A stretch of 64,000 nucleotides of DNA. It comes from Thinopyrum elongatum. Its lineage: Eukaryota > Streptophyta > Magnoliopsida > Poales > Poaceae. Of the stretch, positions 46,120 through 58,000 are shown piece after piece. The DNA lies in the NCBI GenBank assembly GCA_011799875.1, contig CM022299.1, positions 353,568,526 to 353,632,525 of the forward strand, in the 5' to 3' direction. Each line of letters begins with the position of its first letter. Position 1 is the stretch's first letter. Both the position numbers and the translations under genes were made by a program. The notes below the pieces were generated by a model that was not told where the DNA came from, searched no databases, and was given only the letters and a program-made list of their open reading frames with translations.

Positions 46120-46263
46120 GGCCGCCAAGCACGGCCCTGAACCATTCGCATTGCCGTATTGCCCTGTAACAAAACATTATTCATGTCTCGTGTTTAGATC
46201 CAGTACCACTTTTGTTTGTGCCGAACTGGTGTTTTAACTAATTTCGAATGCATGCTATCCTCA

Positions 46264-47180
46264 TGTCGGTGCAACAAACCCTGGTGTATGTTGCCCTGAC
46301 TGTACACAGGCTCAAGGGCAAGGTTCAAGCATCCAAGGCGAGACCAAGCTGAAGACATAGCTCTTTGAAGAATCAAAGGGCGGATCAAGAAGACCAAGAC
46401 GAGCCAAGACAGCAAGATATCACCAGGGGAAAAGCCTCCCTTGCCGGGCAGGTGACCTGGTCAGGTCCAGGTTACCCCAAGAGCAAGTCCCAATACCTCC
46501 CCGACAAGGGTTGCCGGGGCGCTGGCGGCCTATTTTCCCGCCAAGGCTCCGCCGCTCCACCTCACAGTGACGCAAGTCACTTATCAGTGCGGTGTCGATC
46601 CCCCAAGTGAATAAGTGGCATTCATTCAGCACGTGGCAGCCATTCCTGAGGAAGATCATCCCTAAATGACACCCATCCATGGGCGTGTCACGCAGACAAG
46701 CGAGAAGGAGGTTGAATAGCACGACAAGGCTTGCCGGGCTGCATCCTCGACGTGACACTAAGCGGTGCATTTAATGCACCTTGTCCTGTCTGTAGAGTTA
46801 GGTATGATAGCACTGTGGCTATCTAATCACTGGATAATGACTGTTTTGCCACTGTGGTTATCCTTTTACCTATAAAAGGAGGGCCGAGGCAACCCTAGAA
46901 GGGATTCGGACCCTTGTACACTCATACACGCGTAGCTGCTCTCCCCGAGGCGGCCTTGCCGGGGTTGAGCACCGCGCGTTCGCCATGGTCTACCACTCAA
47001 AACCACCAAAGCGGGAGTAGGGTTTTACACCTTGCAGCGGCCCGAACCTGGGTAAAAACCACCCGCGTCACCATTGCCGTGCTGCCTTATGGCCTCCGCT
47101 CTTTGTGCAACGTGCCCTTCCCCTTTGCCGAACCACAAAGGGGCCGATAGCCCCATAGGTGATCGTGTTGAACCACGACA
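46264..47180 (+). repeat. G8 5' LTR
   Basis: 917 bp, TGTCGGTGCAACAAACC to AACCACGACA. TATAAAAGG at 46871-46879 marks the core promoter. Confidence 0.92.
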
Positions 47181-47182
47181 TC

Positions 47183-47202
47183 TTTGGCGTGCCAGGTAGG
47201 GG
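47183..47202 (+). promoter_or_regulatory. G8 primer-binding site
   Basis: TTTGGCGTGCCAGGTAGGGG two bases after the LTR. Differs from the G7 site (TTTGGCGCGCCAGGTAGGGG) by one C-to-T change. Confidence 0.7.
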
Positions 47203-47281
47203 GAGCGCTTGTGCGAACTCGAGGACGTAGACAGCGCGTCGATCTTCAACACCATCTCCTTCGACAACGACGTCATCACCC

Positions 47282-49436
47282 ATGGCGCCCAAGAAAAAGT
47301 CCGGTGCGGCAGCCCGTCCTTCCACCTTGAAGGCCCCCTCGCATGCGGCCACCGATCCCGGGGGGGCTGCGGTGGCGTCGGGGGATGCGAATGCCGCGGG
47401 GGACGCGACCAGCGCAGGAGGCGCCGTCGTCGTTCCTCCCGCGGCAGAGGTGGGAGCGGGAGGCGCCAGAGGAGGATAGCGTCAAAAACATCCTAGCGGC
47501 CACGCTCCACAAGATGCGGGAGGGGAGAACATCCAATTCCCGCCTCTCCACCTCACTGGAGAACACAGCCGCAGCGATGGCACCCGCTCCGGCGCAAACC
47601 GCAACCTCCTAGCTGCCCCAGCCACGGGTGCAGCTACGAGACGCATGCCTTCCCTAGGGCAAGGCAATCAAGACAAAGCGCCAAACGAAGCCATCAACCC
47701 CCAAGCACATCCTTTTCATCGTCACGCCGCCCTCGTGACTGGCTCGCGATGACGAGAGCGCGACGCCGCGACGGCTGGTACCGTCAGGAGTCGGGCGACA
47801 TCACGATCTGAGTCATCGTCCATGCCAAGCACTGCTTCGGAGGCCATGGCTGGAGCCCAGATCCTGTTGAGATTCCCGCCAGCTGCCGACCAAATGGATG
47901 AATGGAGAGCCACCATTTAGAGTTTGATTGGTTTCGCTGAGGCAGGGGGATCGCGACGGGCGGGCTCGCCACGGCATCCGCGGACAGTGGTAACGGCCCA
48001 AGCCGCTGGCCATGCTGAAGGGGGCCACCTCACGGTGCAGTCCCCCCACGACAGCCAGCGCAGGGGCCGCGGCCAGAGTCGCACAACCGGGAACATGACG
48101 AGGTGTCGATGGCTTCGTCTGATCCTCGAGCCCATCGAGATCACTGGCAGGGTCTGGAGGACAGGCGAAAGGAAGACGCGCACGTCACCATAGAACGGCG
48201 CCGCGAAATCCACCGCCAGTCCGACAGCCGCAATGGCCCCAACGTCGACGAACCTGCGCCCGGTGGAGACGGATACCTACCCTTCAAGGTTGGGTGTCCT
48301 GCCTTCACTCGTGAGCTCCGGCAATTCTGTTGGCCATCTGCCCGTACGCCCAAGCCAGAGATACCAGAAAAATACGATGGAAGACTGAACTCGGCAGAGC
48401 TCTTGAGCATCTACACCATTGCTGTTCAAACTGCCGGGGGAAGAGATGAAAAGATATTCGCCAACTACTTCCCTTTGGTGCTCAAGCCAAATGTGAGGTC
48501 GTGGCTGATGCACTTGCCGGTGAACTCCATCTCGACTTGGGCTGATCTGTGCCACGAGTTTGTTGGTGCCTTCATGGGCGGCCATCAAGAACCAGGGCGG
48601 CCCAGCGATTTGCAGCTCCTTCCATAGAAGGAAGGGGAGAGTTTACGGAAGAACGTTTGGAGGTTCAGCCGGGTACACAGGAACATTCCAGATATCCACC
48701 CGACAGTTGTGATTGCCACGTTCCAGTCCAATGTGCGCAACTGCAGGATACGTTCCAAAATGAACGTCCGGTTGCCCAAGACTATGAACGAGCTTTATAC
48801 CTTGGCGGATAATTGTGCCCATATGAAGGAGGGGAGGCGTCTCCCCGGAGAAGAGGATGGCGTCGACGTCGACTCAGAAGATGACGACAATGCTGCCAGC
48901 CAGAAGAAGAAGAACAAGAAACACAACAAGAAGCGCAAGGGTAAAGCAGTGCTGGCTGTTGAAAGATCAAGCGCTCCCAGTTCCAGCAAGAAGGCCAAGA
49001 CCGAGGCTCCCGGCAAGGAAATTTCCGCGTGCACTGATTGCCGAGAAGCTGCGGCTGCCGAGAAGGCTGGGAAGGCAGATGGGCCGTACTGCAAGATCCA
49101 TCGAACTAAGGGCCATGATCTCCAAGAGTGTCATCAAGTTGAGTAACTTGTCAAGAAACAAAAAGCTGAGTACGAGAAGCGCGACAAGGAGAGAGACCAA
49201 GATGGCATTGGCGGGAAGGGCCGAGGTGGCTGAGGAGGCCGCCCCGGCAAGGTTCCGCAACGTCCAGAGAAACCTGCTAGAGGTCATGAGAAGAAGGGAT
49301 GTGGTGACAAAAGCGATGAAGGGGATGAAGAGGAAACCAGCGAGCAAGAGTTCCAGAAAGCCACTGATGCCCTGTGCATTGACGGGGGTGCATCCTTGCA
49401 CTCCTCTCACCGCCAGCTAAGCACGGGAGGTAAATG
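47282..49436 (+). pseudogene. G8 gag, with stops
   Basis: ATG at 47282 (MAPKKKSGAA) begins a degraded N-terminal region with frame changes. The main frame (48103-49146) has a retrotransposon-gag domain (FTRELRQFCWPS, YFPLVLKPNVRSWLMHLPVNS) and a TAG at 48625. It continues in the same frame through a Lys-rich stretch to a zinc knuckle YCKIHRTKGHDLQEC (C-x2-H-x4-GH-x4-C, from 49090). TAA at 49144 sits where a Gln codon is likely. Downstream text of the same family continues to the protease. Gag packages RNA in the particle. Confidence 0.78.
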
Positions 49437-49438
49437 TT

Positions 49439-52400
49439 GTGGAGCCAATGGTAGATTCGTGGAAACCACTTAAATGGTCTCGCACGCCCATCATCTTTGA
49501 TGAAGAGGATCACCCTGACTGCACCACTGCGGTAGGGTGCTTGCCGTTGTTGGTTTCACCAACAATTCGCAACCTCAAGGTCACAAAGATGTTGGTTGAC
49601 GGTGGGGCCGGGTTGAATCTAATTTCCCCCAAGGTGCTCAGCAAGCTACAGATAACAGATGGAGAGCTCAAAGTTACTGGCACGTTCCAGGGAATTAACC
49701 CCGGTAGGAGTCGACCAAAGGGGAAGATCACGCTGCCGGTGACATTTGGAGGAGAATTGAACTTCCAGACTGAGAAAATTGTGTTCGATGTGGTTGAGCT
49801 TCCGTTGCCGTACAACGGGATAGTTGGACGACCTGCCCTGGCAAAGTTCATGGCGGCATCCCACTATGCCTACAATACCTCGAAGATGTCAGGACCAACG
49901 GGCGTTATTTCCATCCCATCAGACAAGAAGGACGCGATTATATGCGTGGACAAGATGTACCGGGATGCGGTCACTGCTGAGGCCGCGGAAAACGTAGTCC
50001 CCGCCACGGAAAACGAACAAGGGAGAAAGGCTAGCAAGGACACCAGCAAGGAATCCGGGAAGCGCACCTCTCCGTAGTATGCTGCACCCGTCGATGATTT
50101 GCCAGAGAGTTCTACTAGCAAGAGATCCAAGGTTGCTACACCCGCTATGAAGAAGGTCCCGGCAGGGCTGGTTGGTGCTGATGGTACATTTACTATCAGC
50201 TCCACCCTTGACGACAAATAGGAAAGCGTGCTCATTGCCTTCCTACGGGCGAATGTCAATGTGTTTGCTTGGCAACCATCTGACATCCCTGGTGTTCCCA
50301 GGGAGGTAATCGAGCACCACCTTGTTGTCTGCCCTCATGCCTGGCCGGTCAAGCAGAAGGTCCGGAAGCAAGCCTTGGAGCGGCAACAGTTCATTGTCGA
50401 GGAGATCAAGAAACTTGAGGTGGCTGGTTTGGTCAGAGGAGTATTGCACCCGACATGGTTAGCAAATCCAGTGGTGGTGCGCAAGGTGAATGGGAAATGG
50501 AGACTTTGCATAGATTTCGCAGATCTAAATAAGGCATGCCCGAAGGACCCGTTCCCCTTGCCGTGCATCGACCAGATCGTGGACTCCACCTCCGGGTGTG
50601 ATCTGCTTTCCCTCTTGGATGCCTACTCCGGGTACCACTAGATATTTATGTCCAAAGAAGATGAAGAGAAGACAACGTTCATAACCCCTCGTGGCACGTA
50701 CTGCTTCATACGGATGCCCTTCGGATTAAAGAGCGCTGGAGCCACTTATGCAAGAGCAGTGCAAATTGGTTTTGAGTCCCAGCTGCACAGGAATATTGAA
50801 GCTTACATGGATGACATAGTGGTCAAAACCAAGGACAAGTCAACTCTCATTCAGGACTTGGAAGAGACCTTTACAAATCTGCGCAAGATCAACTTGAAGT
50901 TAAACCTAGAGAAGTGTGTGTTTGGTGTTCCTTCCGGCAAGCTACTGGGCTTCTTCGTGTCCCACTGGGGGATAGAGGCCAACCCCGACAAGATCAAGGC
51001 GATCGAGCAGATTCAAGCACCCAAGACAGTTAAAGATGTGAGGCGTCTGACTGGATGTGTTGACGCACTAAGCAGGTTCATTCCCAAGTCTGCCAAGCAT
51101 GCCGTGCTGTTCTTCAAAATCTTGAAGAAGGCAGGACCCGTGGAGTGGACCCCAGAGGCAGAAGCTGCGCTGCAAGATTTGAAGACCTATCTTTCCTCTG
51201 TTCCCACCTTAGTCGCTCCTAAACCACAAGAACCGTTGCTGCTATACCTAGCAGCAACCAATCAAGTGGTTAGTGCGGCACTGGTGGCACAGCGGGAGGT
51301 AGATGAGGGAGCAGCCGTGACTACTATCCTCTCCGGAGGGGAAAGTGAACTCGTCCCGGCAAGGTCAGATGCAGATCAGGACAAAGGGGAGCGAAGTGAT
51401 GGAGGCAATTCCAGGATCACGGCAAGGAAGAAGGTGGTGCAACGGACAGTGTACTTTGTCAGCTCCCTACTACAGGGGGCTAGGTCAAGGTACTCTAGCG
51501 TGGAAAAGTTGATCTTTGGCCTCATCATGGCCTCAAGGAGGTTGCGCCATTACTTCCAAGCCCACGAGATCACGGTTGTCACCCGCTTCCCCTTGCAGCG
51601 CGTACTGAGGAACCCTGAAGTCACCGACAGAATAGTATAATGGGCTTTGGAGTTGTCAAGCTTTGGTTTGAAGTTTGAGAGCACATCTACCATTCAGAGC
51701 AGAGCACTGGTAGAGTTTATTGCAGAGTGGACACCTACCCCAGACGAAGAGGCACTGGAAACAGTTATCCCCGGCAAGGAAGCACCCCAAGAATGGATCA
51801 TGTACTTTGATGGTGCCTTCTCACTACAAGGTGCAGGGGCTGGCGTGCTCCTCATCGTACCCACTGGAGAGCACCTCAAGTATGTGATCCAGATGCATTT
51901 CCCCCGGGAGAAGGCAACTAATAACACTTCAGAGTATGAAGGACTCCTTGCCGGGCTCAGAATCGCGACAGAGTTGGGGGTTAAGAAGATGATCATACGA
52001 GGAGATTCACAGCTTGTGGTGAGGCAAGTGAACAAGGATTATCAGAGTCGATTGATGGAGGCATAGGTGGAGGAAGTGAGAAAGCTAGAGGAGCGCTTTG
52101 ACGGATTACAAACAAAGCACATACCCCGTGCGGAAAACAGCATTGCTGATCATCTGTCAAAGTACGCTGCGCAAAAGCTTCCTGTGGAACCAGGGACTTT
52201 TGTTCTCCACATAACTCAGCCCTCCGTATTCCCGGCAACAATGGCCAGAAAGAGGAGGAAACTAGACTCCGGCAAGCCTCTCTCGGCAGAGCTTCCAGAA
52301 GCCCCCGACAGAGAGGTTGGCGGGAACAACTCCACTTTGCTTGGCGGGCAGCACCCTCCCGCCGAAATATCAATCCTCGCGGTTGAGGCGTGCGTTCCCA

Positions 52401-53687
52401 CGAACGAGGAGGTGCCACTGATCCTTGTTGTCAAGTCTCAGGCTCCAACTTGGGCACGACACATAGTCCGTTACCTCCAAACAGGAGAACTTCCCAAAGA
52501 GCAAGAAGAAGTTGAAAGAGTAGCCCGGAGGGCCAGTATGTATCAGTTCGTCGATGACGCACTATACAGAAGGAGGCCCAACGATGTGAAATTGAAGTGC
52601 ATTTGCCGGGAAGAGGGGAAGGAACTATTGGCAGAGATATACGGAGGCGTGTGTAGCTCGCATATTGGATCAAGGGCCTTGGTTAGAATAGCTTTTCGGT
52701 AAAGTTTTCTACTGGCCCATGGCCCTCCAAGACGCAATCGAGCTAGTCACCAGATGTGAAGCCTGTCAGTTCCACTCCAAGAATATCCATCAACCTGCTC
52801 AAGCTCTCCGGACAATCCCTTTGTCATGGCCCTTTTCGGTCTGGGGGCTCGACATCTTGGGCCCCTTCCCCCGTGCTACCGGGGGCTTTGAGTTCTTGTA
52901 CGTCACCATCGACAAGTTCACAAAGTGGCCGGAAGTGGAGCTCGTGAGGAAGGTGACTGCACAATCAGCTATCAAGTTCCTGAAAGGACTGGTGTGCCGC
53001 TTCGGAGTACCCGCCAGGGTCATCACTGACAATGGCACCCAGTTCACGAGCCGCGCCTTCATGCAATACGTTCAAGCCCTCGGAAGCAAGGTTTCATTTG
53101 CCTCTGTTGCTCATCCCAGAAGCAATGGACAAGCTGAGAGGGCGAATGCTGAAGTGCTGCGAGGACTCAAGACAAGAACATTTGATAGGCTGCAGAAATG
53201 CGGCCGACGCTGGATTGATGAGCTGTCGGTGGTTCTTTGGTCCCTCCGTATGACACCAAATCAAGCTACCGGCCAGACTCCCTTCTCCCTAGTCTATGGG
53301 GCAGAAGCAGTGATCCCCACGGAACTCATATACGGGTCACCTCGAGTACTTGCCTACGATGAAGTAGAGCAAGAGCAGCACCGGCATGACGATGTCGTGC
53401 TCCTCGAGGAGAACCGTCTCCGGGCTGTTACGCGTGCTGCACGCTATTAGCAAGCCCTGCGCCGCTATCACAGCCACAGGGTTCATTCCCGGAGCCTTGA
53501 GGAAGGCGACCTTGTCCTTAGGTGTGTTCAGTCTGCCAAGGGTACAAACAAGTTGACGCCGAAGTGGGAAGGCCCTTACCGGGTGGTACGAGTCTTCAGA
53601 CCTGGCGCAGTCCGTCTGGAGACCGAAGATGGCATTCAATTGCAAAACTCATGGAATATTGAGCATCTCCGTAAGTTCTACCCATAA
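49439..53687 (+). pseudogene. G8 pol: protease, RT, RNase H, integrase; with stops and one frameshift
   Basis: Protease motif VDGGAGLNLIS starts near 49595. RT has LCIDFADLNK (about 50507), the SGYH block cut by TAG at 50639, RMPFGLKSAGATY (about 50711) and the catalytic YMDD at 50804-50815. RNase H shows MYFDGAF, SEYEGLLAGL and GDSQLVV (D-E-D). The integrase HHCC finger is split by a one-base insertion near 52700, which moves the frame; the DDE core follows (GLDILGPFP, TDNGTQFTS, SNGQAERAN). Further stops: 50075, 50219 (shared with G6), 51638, 52064, 53448. Most are explained by C-to-T or G-to-A change. Ends at TAA 53685-53687. Collinear with G6, but RT is present in full. Confidence 0.9.
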
Positions 53688-54828
53688 GGCGCGGCTGTCG
53701 GGCCCTGCCCGGCAGCCACCCTTTTGTACAAGCTTTGCCGATGCTGCATGTAACCCTTTGTACAAAGCCAGGCACAGACCCTGAGCAGCAGATAAATAAA
53801 CGAAGCGCTGGGGGCCCCCAAAAACTTGCATGCATGCATAGCATAACATGAGCATGGCATGATCATGTAGATAAGGGCATATGTAGCATTGTTTTCCTCT
53901 GCATATTAACCGTAGGGCTCTTGCTGTAGACTCGGTCCCAAAGAGAAGAAACGAAGACAAGCCTACATATCGGTCCCCGACAAGCCAAACAGATAAGTTC
54001 TTTCTTGTCCATAAATGTTCTGTAAGATGAAAACTTGTGCATATGAAAACCTTGTCGCCTTCGAAGCATAGGTGCTCCCATCCTTTAGCCCGAACGTTGC
54101 TTCGGTCAAGGTGGTTGTAGTGGCCTTTGACGAAGGAGGTTCGACAAGGGGCTGGTCCCTTTCCATAGTTTTGAGCCCGACAGGCTAAGCCCCGCGGCAA
54201 CAAACGGAAGGAACCGGCAGGATAGCTTGCCGGAGATAACTTGTTTACTTAAATGTATAGAGGCTTCTCACCTCTGCATGGACATAATACATGCACAATT
54301 ACCTGACATAGCTTGTCTTTTTCATTAATATGTGAATAAGCAAGTACAGATCTTACAGAACACAAACATGGATAAAGAAGATTACATATTTGAAACTAAA
54401 ATTTGGCAAATGCCTACATATCTTAGAGTGAAAAAAGATAAGTGCCCCGTAATCCCTTTCTTGTCCCTCTCCTCCTAGGAACTACAGCGGGAGGCGAAGA
54501 GGGAAAAAGGAGTGCCTGGGCAGAAGCCCAGCCTGACGTCGTCAGAACCCGCGAGACGAAGTCTGACAAGATCGAGAGGGTGCGGGCGAAGGTGATGGAT
54601 GGGGGGAGCGACTAGGCGACACCCTGATCACCGCCACCAGGGCCAGCAGGACGCGGTAGGGCAAACTAAGCCGAAGCCACAAGGAAGCCTGCCGGGGTCC
54701 AGCTGGAAGACTGCTGGAGGAGGCAAGGGTGCCACCTGCACCCAACAACCCGCAAATAGCCTCGCCAGGGAAGAGATGCAGGTGCAGATGGCGGTGCCGC
54801 AGGCTGATGGTGACGGTGCGGCTGGTGT
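53688..54828 (+). other. G8 region between pol and the antisense B3 ORF
   Basis: Non-coding, collinear with G6 33644-34819, with AAATAAACGAAG near 53793 as a possible polyadenylation site. No protein seen on either strand. Confidence 0.55.
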
Positions 54829-55488
54829 TTAGTCGGAGTCGGAGCCGTCGTCCTCCCCACCGGCTCCGTCGTCATCGCCGTCACTGTCCTCCTCATCACT
54901 GTCGCTCGAGGAGGAGCTTTCGTCGTCAGTCGAGCTCTCCGCGCAGCACCCTAAGCGAGCACCCGAGCGTCTGAAGACCTTAACGGAGAGTAGGGTGGCG
55001 TCCATTAACTTGAAATGGAGGACGTGTCCGGCCGCCAAGCTGTGGGCATGGGCAAAGGTCTTCTAGCCACGCCAGAGAAGCATGACATGAGGAGTGGGGA
55101 ACTCCACGTCTGCCCGCATGCTGCCATTACAGCAGCCCCTCTTGTGCAGCCTCAAACCCGGTGGCTGCTCAATCTCCATCACCCTTTCAAAGGGAGTAGG
55201 AAGCCGAAGATGGCTGCGCGGGGGCCCTCGCAGCTTGACGATGAACTCCACCGGTTGGTTCCCAACGTGGCCTTCATTAGGGTCATGGGCAGCCGGAGGA
55301 GGTGCGATCAAAGAACCGCCTCGTCCTCCTCGACCCCGAGCGCCGCGGGGACCGCGACCTTGTCCTCTCCCGCCTTCCCTCACAACAGGCTCTGCTCCTG
55401 CGTCCCCAACAGGAGGAGGGAAGCGCTGTCGAGCAGAAACCCTCGTCACCGCCATTGGAGTGCCAACACAACCTCTCCCCCTCACCAT
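54829..55488 (-). pseudogene. Antisense B3-domain ORF of G8, one stop
   Basis: Same 660-bp span as the G6 copy: ATG at 55488 (MVRGRGCVG) to the stop at 54829, in one frame except a TAG at 55065-55063. That stop replaces codon 142, the Trp of the hallmark GW in the B3 domain; TGG to TAG is a single G-to-A change. The RG-rich N-terminus, LRLPTPFERVMEIEQ, HVLHFKLM, LLSVKVF and the Ser/Asp tail are all kept. Equal length and no indel frameshift over 219 codons, while the pol beside it carries a frameshift, suggests selection on the ORF before this copy decayed. Confidence 0.75.
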
Positions 55489-55558
55489 GATGGAAAAGCG
55501 ATGCGAGGAGAGAGGAGGAGGAGATGGGTGTGAGCCAGCACCTTGCCCACATTCCCTC

Positions 55559-55564
55559 TTTATA
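55559..55564 (-). promoter_or_regulatory. TATA box of antisense B3 gene in G8
   Basis: Minus-strand TATAAA (context CCTATAAAGAGG) about 75 bp upstream of the ATG, the same spacing as in G6. Confidence 0.6.
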
Positions 55565-56037
55565 GGCGAACAAGGCCGGGGGTTGGCCCCTCACCAAGGG
55601 GCCAACCGCCCTGCTCTGCCAATCCGGCTCCTCCGCACCTCCACCGGTTCGTGGGATCAGGGCCGACCCTGTGCGCCAATCCAAGGCACCTGGCTTTCTG
55701 CCATGGCGCACATTTCCGCGCTCCCCGCGTCCGCCACCAACCTTGCGCAAATGCATGCAACATACATGGCAGAAACGCCAGAAGCGGAGAAGCTAGTGGG
55801 ATGGCAGTTTCCACTCCGTGAACGTGGGACGTGGGTAACCATGGATCATGGCTTAAAACTCCCACCATAACATCTTGCACGACGCACGGAAAAACCAGAA
55901 ACTGACTCAAGCACTGATTGATGAAGAGGCAGAGGAAATATCAAGGGATGAGCTATCACAAACTCTTCACCTGTGTACTAGATAGGACCTACCCCGACGA
56001 CACTCAGCAGCGTGTTCGGGCCAGGCCCGGGTGCTCC

Positions 56038-56955
56038 TGTCGGTGCAACAAACCCTGGTGTATGTTGCCCTGACTGTACACAGGCTCAAGGTCAAGGTTC
56101 AAGCATCCAAGGCGAGACCAAGCTGAAGATATAGCTCTTTGAAGAATCAAAGGGCGGATCAAGAAGACCAAGACGAGCCAAGACAACAAGATATCACAAA
56201 GGGAAAAGCCTCCCTTGCTGGGTAGGCGAGCCTGGTCAGGTCAAGGTTACCCCAAGAGCAAGTCCCAATACCTCCCCGGCAAGGGTTGCCGGGGCGCTGG
56301 CGGCCTGTTTTCCCGCCATGGCTCAACCGCTCCACCTCACAGTGACGCAAGTCACTTATCAGTGTGGTGTCGAGCCCTCAAGTGAATAAGTGGCAGTCAT
56401 TCAGCACGTGATAGCCATTCCTGAGGAAGATCACCCCTAAATGACACCAGTCCATGGGCGTGTCACGCAGACATGCGAGAAGGAGGTTGAATAGCACGGC
56501 AAGGCTTGCCGGGCTGCATCCTCGACGTGACACTAAGCGGTGCATTTAATGCACCTTGTCCTGTCTGTAGAGTTGGGTATGATAGCACTGTGGCTATCTA
56601 ATCACTGGATAATGATTGTTTTGCCACTGTGGTTACCCCTTTACCTATAAAAGGAGGGCCGAGGCAACCCTAGAAAGGATTCGGACCCTTGTACACTCAT
56701 ACGCGTGTAGCTGCTCTCCCCGAGGTGGCCTTGCCGGGCTTGAGCACTGCGCGTTCACCACGGTCTACCACTCAAATCCACCAAAGCAGGAGTAGGGTTT
56801 TACGCCTCACGGCGGCCTGAACCTGGGTAAAAACCACCCGCGTCACCATTGTCGTGCTGTCTTACGGCCTCTGCTCTTTGTGCAACGTGCCCTTCCCCCT
56901 TGCCGAACCACCAAGGGGCCGACGGCCCCATAGGTGATCATGTTGAACCACGACA
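56038..56955 (+). repeat. G8 3' LTR
   Basis: 918 bp, preceded by the purine tract GGCCCGGGTGCTCC. TATAAAAGG at 56646-56654. Pairs with 46264-47180. Confidence 0.92.
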
Positions 56956-58000
56956 CCCTCTCGCGTTTTATCCATGGATGTTCATATGGCTAGTTTGTTC
57001 TTATGTGCGTTGGTTTCCCGCCGGTAGCATACTGCCGCGATTGCTGCGAGGAACGGGTCCTTAGCATTCAGCTGGCGAAGACATGCCCCGGCAGGTTTTT
57101 CCTTTAGGAGTCTTTGATGCATCCACCCGTTCCGTGAGCAGGCTCGGAACAGAACAAGGGCGTAGACAAATCTGACAAGGTGCCATCACATGAAAGACTT
57201 GACCTTACAAAAAACATTGGTTGTCCGAGGGATAAGCAAACACAAACTCTGGGGAGAGAGCTAATGAGCATGTCGACTTAGCTTTTTGTTCGCGCCTCCC
57301 TCCCTTCTTGGTTGCGGTCGTCCGTCGCATCCGTACGTCCTGAGGGGATGGCACTTCGCGAGCCATTTTTAGATCCCTGGGAAGGGCCGGTGGGGACCAC
57401 AAATCTCTTGCGGTCGATAAAACTTGGCGCAAGGCAGGGCCGGTTTCGCTCTCCTTCCCTTTACACTTTCAACAATCTTACGACAGTTGGCACAAAGGTC
57501 ACGCTAGCGCGGACGGCCTTGCCGGAGCATGCTTGCCGGTGCGTCAATCAACGGATTTGCACTGGTGTTCTACTCAGGATTTTCCCTTAGCAGAGCAAAT
57601 GCTGGACCGAGTTTCGCGCGGGCTTATCAACGTTGACGATGCTAAAAACCCAGTGTGGCTTGATCGTTGACAAGTGAAAGTGGTGGAGGGGGAAACCATG
57701 CACCTTACCCCTCCGCCCTTTTCCTTGAACGGGGCCGCAGGGTGGCCACGCTGCCCGAGCCACTCGGGGTCACCACCCCGTCACCATCCCTTGCTTCCAC
57801 TGCTGCTTGCGGCCGTGGCGGAGATGGTGACGGAAATTGGGCAGGACGGACGAAGGAGCGACGTCGCTCCCTCCCCGAGCTGCTGTGTCGGGTGTCATGG
57901 ATGATGATGCCGCCGGTGGAGGCGACAATGATGAAGATCTAACGCGCCGATCTCGATCTCAGGTTCGTGCACGCGCTCCCCCTACCTGGCGCGCCAAAGA
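56956..58000 (-). other. G7 5' leader, with primer-binding site
   Basis: About 1 kb between the G7 5' LTR and the G8 insertion. The primer site (minus TTTGGCGCGCCAGGTAGGGGG, 57978-57998) abuts the LTR. No gag domain is recognisable, which agrees with a non-autonomous element. Confidence 0.6.

Larger units (their letters stand above)
46264..56955 (+). mobile_element. G8: near full-length Gypsy retrotransposon with gag-pol and antisense B3 gene
   Basis: LTRs 46264-47180 and 56038-56955 (917 and 918 bp). Primer site 47183-47202, gag, protease, RT, RNase H, integrase (to 53687), antisense B3 ORF (54829-55488), and a purine tract before 56038. Domain order PR-RT-RH-INT is that of Ty3/Gypsy; a gene between pol and the 3' LTR is known in the Tat lineage. 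I count about ten differences in the first 230 bp of the two LTRs, so it is not recent. Flanks are CCTCA and CCCTC: similar, but not a clean target duplication. It lies inside G7. Confidence 0.92.

Noticed and set aside
46259..46263. Clean target duplication for G8
   Set aside because: Flanks read CCTCA and CCCTC; similar but not identical in register, so I do not claim a perfect duplication.
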